A stretch of DNA of 5,767 nucleotides from Candidatus Woesearchaeota archaeon (GTDB taxonomy: Archaea; Nanobdellota; Nanobdellia; Woesearchaeales; ARS49). Position 1 is the first letter of the stretch. Every line of letters begins with the position of its first letter. Below are positions 4,810 to 5,767 of the stretch, piece by piece. The notes under the pieces are model-generated. The model ran no database searches. It was not told the origin of the DNA and saw nothing but the letters and a program-made list of their open reading frames with translations. The DNA is taken from NCBI GenBank assembly GCA_016203265.1, contig JACQNB010000010.1:1-5767 (forward strand), read 5' to 3'. The translations under genes and the position numbers were made by a program.

Positions 4810-5767
4810 ATGCCCGCGATAACGCTCACCGACAAGAAACGATGCTTCTATCTGCGTGATGGCAAATCATTAAACAGCATTGCGCAGCTTGCTTCCGCGC
4901 TCGAAACCATGCCTGACGACGTATTCAACCACCACGTGAACGCGGACAAGAACGATTTTGCGGCCTGGATCGGCGGCGTGTTCTCGGAACCCCTGTTCGC
5001 GAAAGCGCTCAAGAAAGTCAAGACGAAACTCCAGACGCTCGAGCTCGTGCAGCGCTACATCGAGAAAGGCCACTTCGTGCACGAAGTCATCATCATCGGC
5101 GGTGGCATCGCAGGCATGAGCGCGGCCGTCTACGCGGCCCGCGGAAGGCTGGATTACGTCATCATCTCGCCTGATTTCGGCGGTCAGATGAACGTGTCCG
5201 GCGAAATCGAGAACTATCCCGGCATGAGCCACACCAACTTCGCGGAATTCCAGGACAAGTTCAAGGAACAGATGCAGGCAAACGACATCGAGTTCACGGA
5301 CGAGACCGTCGAGTCCATCAAGAAACTGGCGGACGGGCACTTCCTCATCACGACCGATAGCCACAAGTATGAAGGCGAAAGCGTCATCGTCTGCTCCGGC
5401 GCGCGGGCGCGAAGATTGAACGTTCCGGGCGAAACCGAATATGAGAAAAAGGGACTGACGTATTGTCACGTGTGCGACGGTCCCTTGTTCAAAGGCAAGG
5501 ACGTCGCCATTGTCGGAGGAGGCGACGCGGCATTGGAAGCGGCAGCTGGTATGCTCCGCATCGCCAAGAAATTGTACGTCATCACGCTCAATCCAACGAT
5601 GAAGGGACATCAGTACTTGATTGAACGCGTTGTCGGCCAATCGCACGTTGAAATCGTGGCCAACGCCAAAACCGTCAAAGTCCTCGGTGAGAAAGCAGTC
5701 ACCGCGATTGTCGTCAATCAGAACGGCAAAGAAAGAACGCTTCCGGTGCAAGGCATCATCGTCGAAA
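4810..5767 (+). CDS. Thioredoxin reductase/AhpF-like flavoprotein with N-terminal DUF5752-like domain, 3'-truncated
   Basis: The open frame from ATG 4810 runs off the right edge, giving 319 residues. Residues 12-87 resemble DUF5752 as I remember it (FYLRDG at 13-18, HHVN-x3-NDFAAWI at 41-54). The reductase follows: FAD-binding IIIGGGIAG at 94-102, GGQM and ENYPG, VIVCSGARARRLNVPGE, the redox-active CHVC at 219-222 within CHVCDGPLFKGK, and the NAD(P)H-binding VGGGDAALEAA at 235-245. The usual HRR-x3-R that holds the NADPH phosphate is absent; NPTMKG stands there (261-266), close to the AhpF type that prefers NADH. About 80 residues, with the C-terminal FAD motif, are missing. Expected role: cytoplasmic NAD(P)H-dependent reduction of thioredoxin-, glutaredoxin- or peroxiredoxin-like partners. 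The start is set by the domain beginning; no Shine-Dalgarno or TATA supports it, and the frame is open further upstream. Confidence 0.9.
   Translation, partial: MPAITLTDKKRCFYLRDGKSLNSIAQLASALETMPDDVFNHHVNADKNDFAAWIGGVFSEPLFAKALKKVKTKLQTLELVQRYIEKGHFVHEVIIIGGGIAGMSAAVYAARGRLDYVIISPDFGGQMNVSGEIENYPGMSHTNFAEFQDKFKEQMQANDIEFTDETVESIKKLADGHFLITTDSHKYEGESVIVCSGARARRLNVPGETEYEKKGLTYCHVCDGPLFKGKDVAIVGGGDAALEAAAGMLRIAKKLYVITLNPTMKGHQYLIERVVGQSHVEIVANAKTVKVLGEKAVTAIVVNQNGKERTLPVQGIIVE

Noticed and set aside
4785..4815. GCGGTTCAAG looked like a tRNA T-arm
   Set aside because: The bases after it do not close a five-bp stem around a seven-base loop, and no anticodon or D arm is found upstream; T-rich sequence occupies that space.
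4870..5751. A 293-codon open frame on the minus strand across the reductase gene
   Set aside because: It lies wholly antisense to a frame with unmistakable FAD, CxxC and NAD(P)H motifs. Its product is a His/Asp/Val/Arg-rich sequence typical of the reverse complement of a GC-rich gene, and no family motif is visible.

Overview
The window looks archaeal, possibly from a DPANN-type lineage, although the lineage call is only an inference. Three things point to archaea: an Lhr-type helicase, TATA boxes of the TTTATATA / TTAAATA / TTTAAA kind, and two start codons lying about 26 nt downstream of a TATA centre, which is leaderless geometry. Base composition is moderately GC-rich throughout, with no compositional break that I could see by eye. 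Both window edges cut genes.

Layout. (a) 1-2604, plus strand: the 3' three-quarters or so of a large Lhr-family DEAD/DEAH-like helicase, starting at its DEIH box and ending in an unusual C-terminal extension with two diverged ~52-residue repeats. (b) 2605-4394, minus strand, convergent with the helicase: three genes, read in the order unknown membrane-anchored protein (195 aa), FecR-domain lipoprotein (160 aa), and acidic protein with Cys repeats (228 aa). The last two are in the same frame and separated by one amber codon, so they may be one cell-surface protein of about 389 residues interrupted or recoded at TAG, or a tightly coupled pair. (c) 4395-4519: a divergent promoter region of 125 bp with a TATA box for each direction. 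(d) 4520-4756, plus strand: a 78-aa two-helix membrane hairpin with a CxC and a CxxC at its ends, followed by a T-rich terminator-like tract. (e) 4810 to the right edge, plus strand: a thioredoxin-reductase/AhpF-like flavoprotein with an N-terminal ~90-residue domain resembling DUF5752. It is cut before its C-terminal FAD-binding segment.

How the parts may relate: the helicase belongs to nucleic-acid repair or processing and has no evident link to the rest. The minus-strand block is envelope-related (one N-terminal anchor, one lipoprotein, Cys repeats typical of exported archaeal proteins). The plus-strand pair on the right has a redox flavour (four-Cys membrane protein next to a CxxC flavoprotein reductase). 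A functional link between them is only suggested by proximity. The most noteworthy points are the in-frame TAG in the FecR/Cys-repeat unit, the domain fusion and altered dinucleotide-binding motif of the reductase, and the repeat-bearing tail of the helicase.
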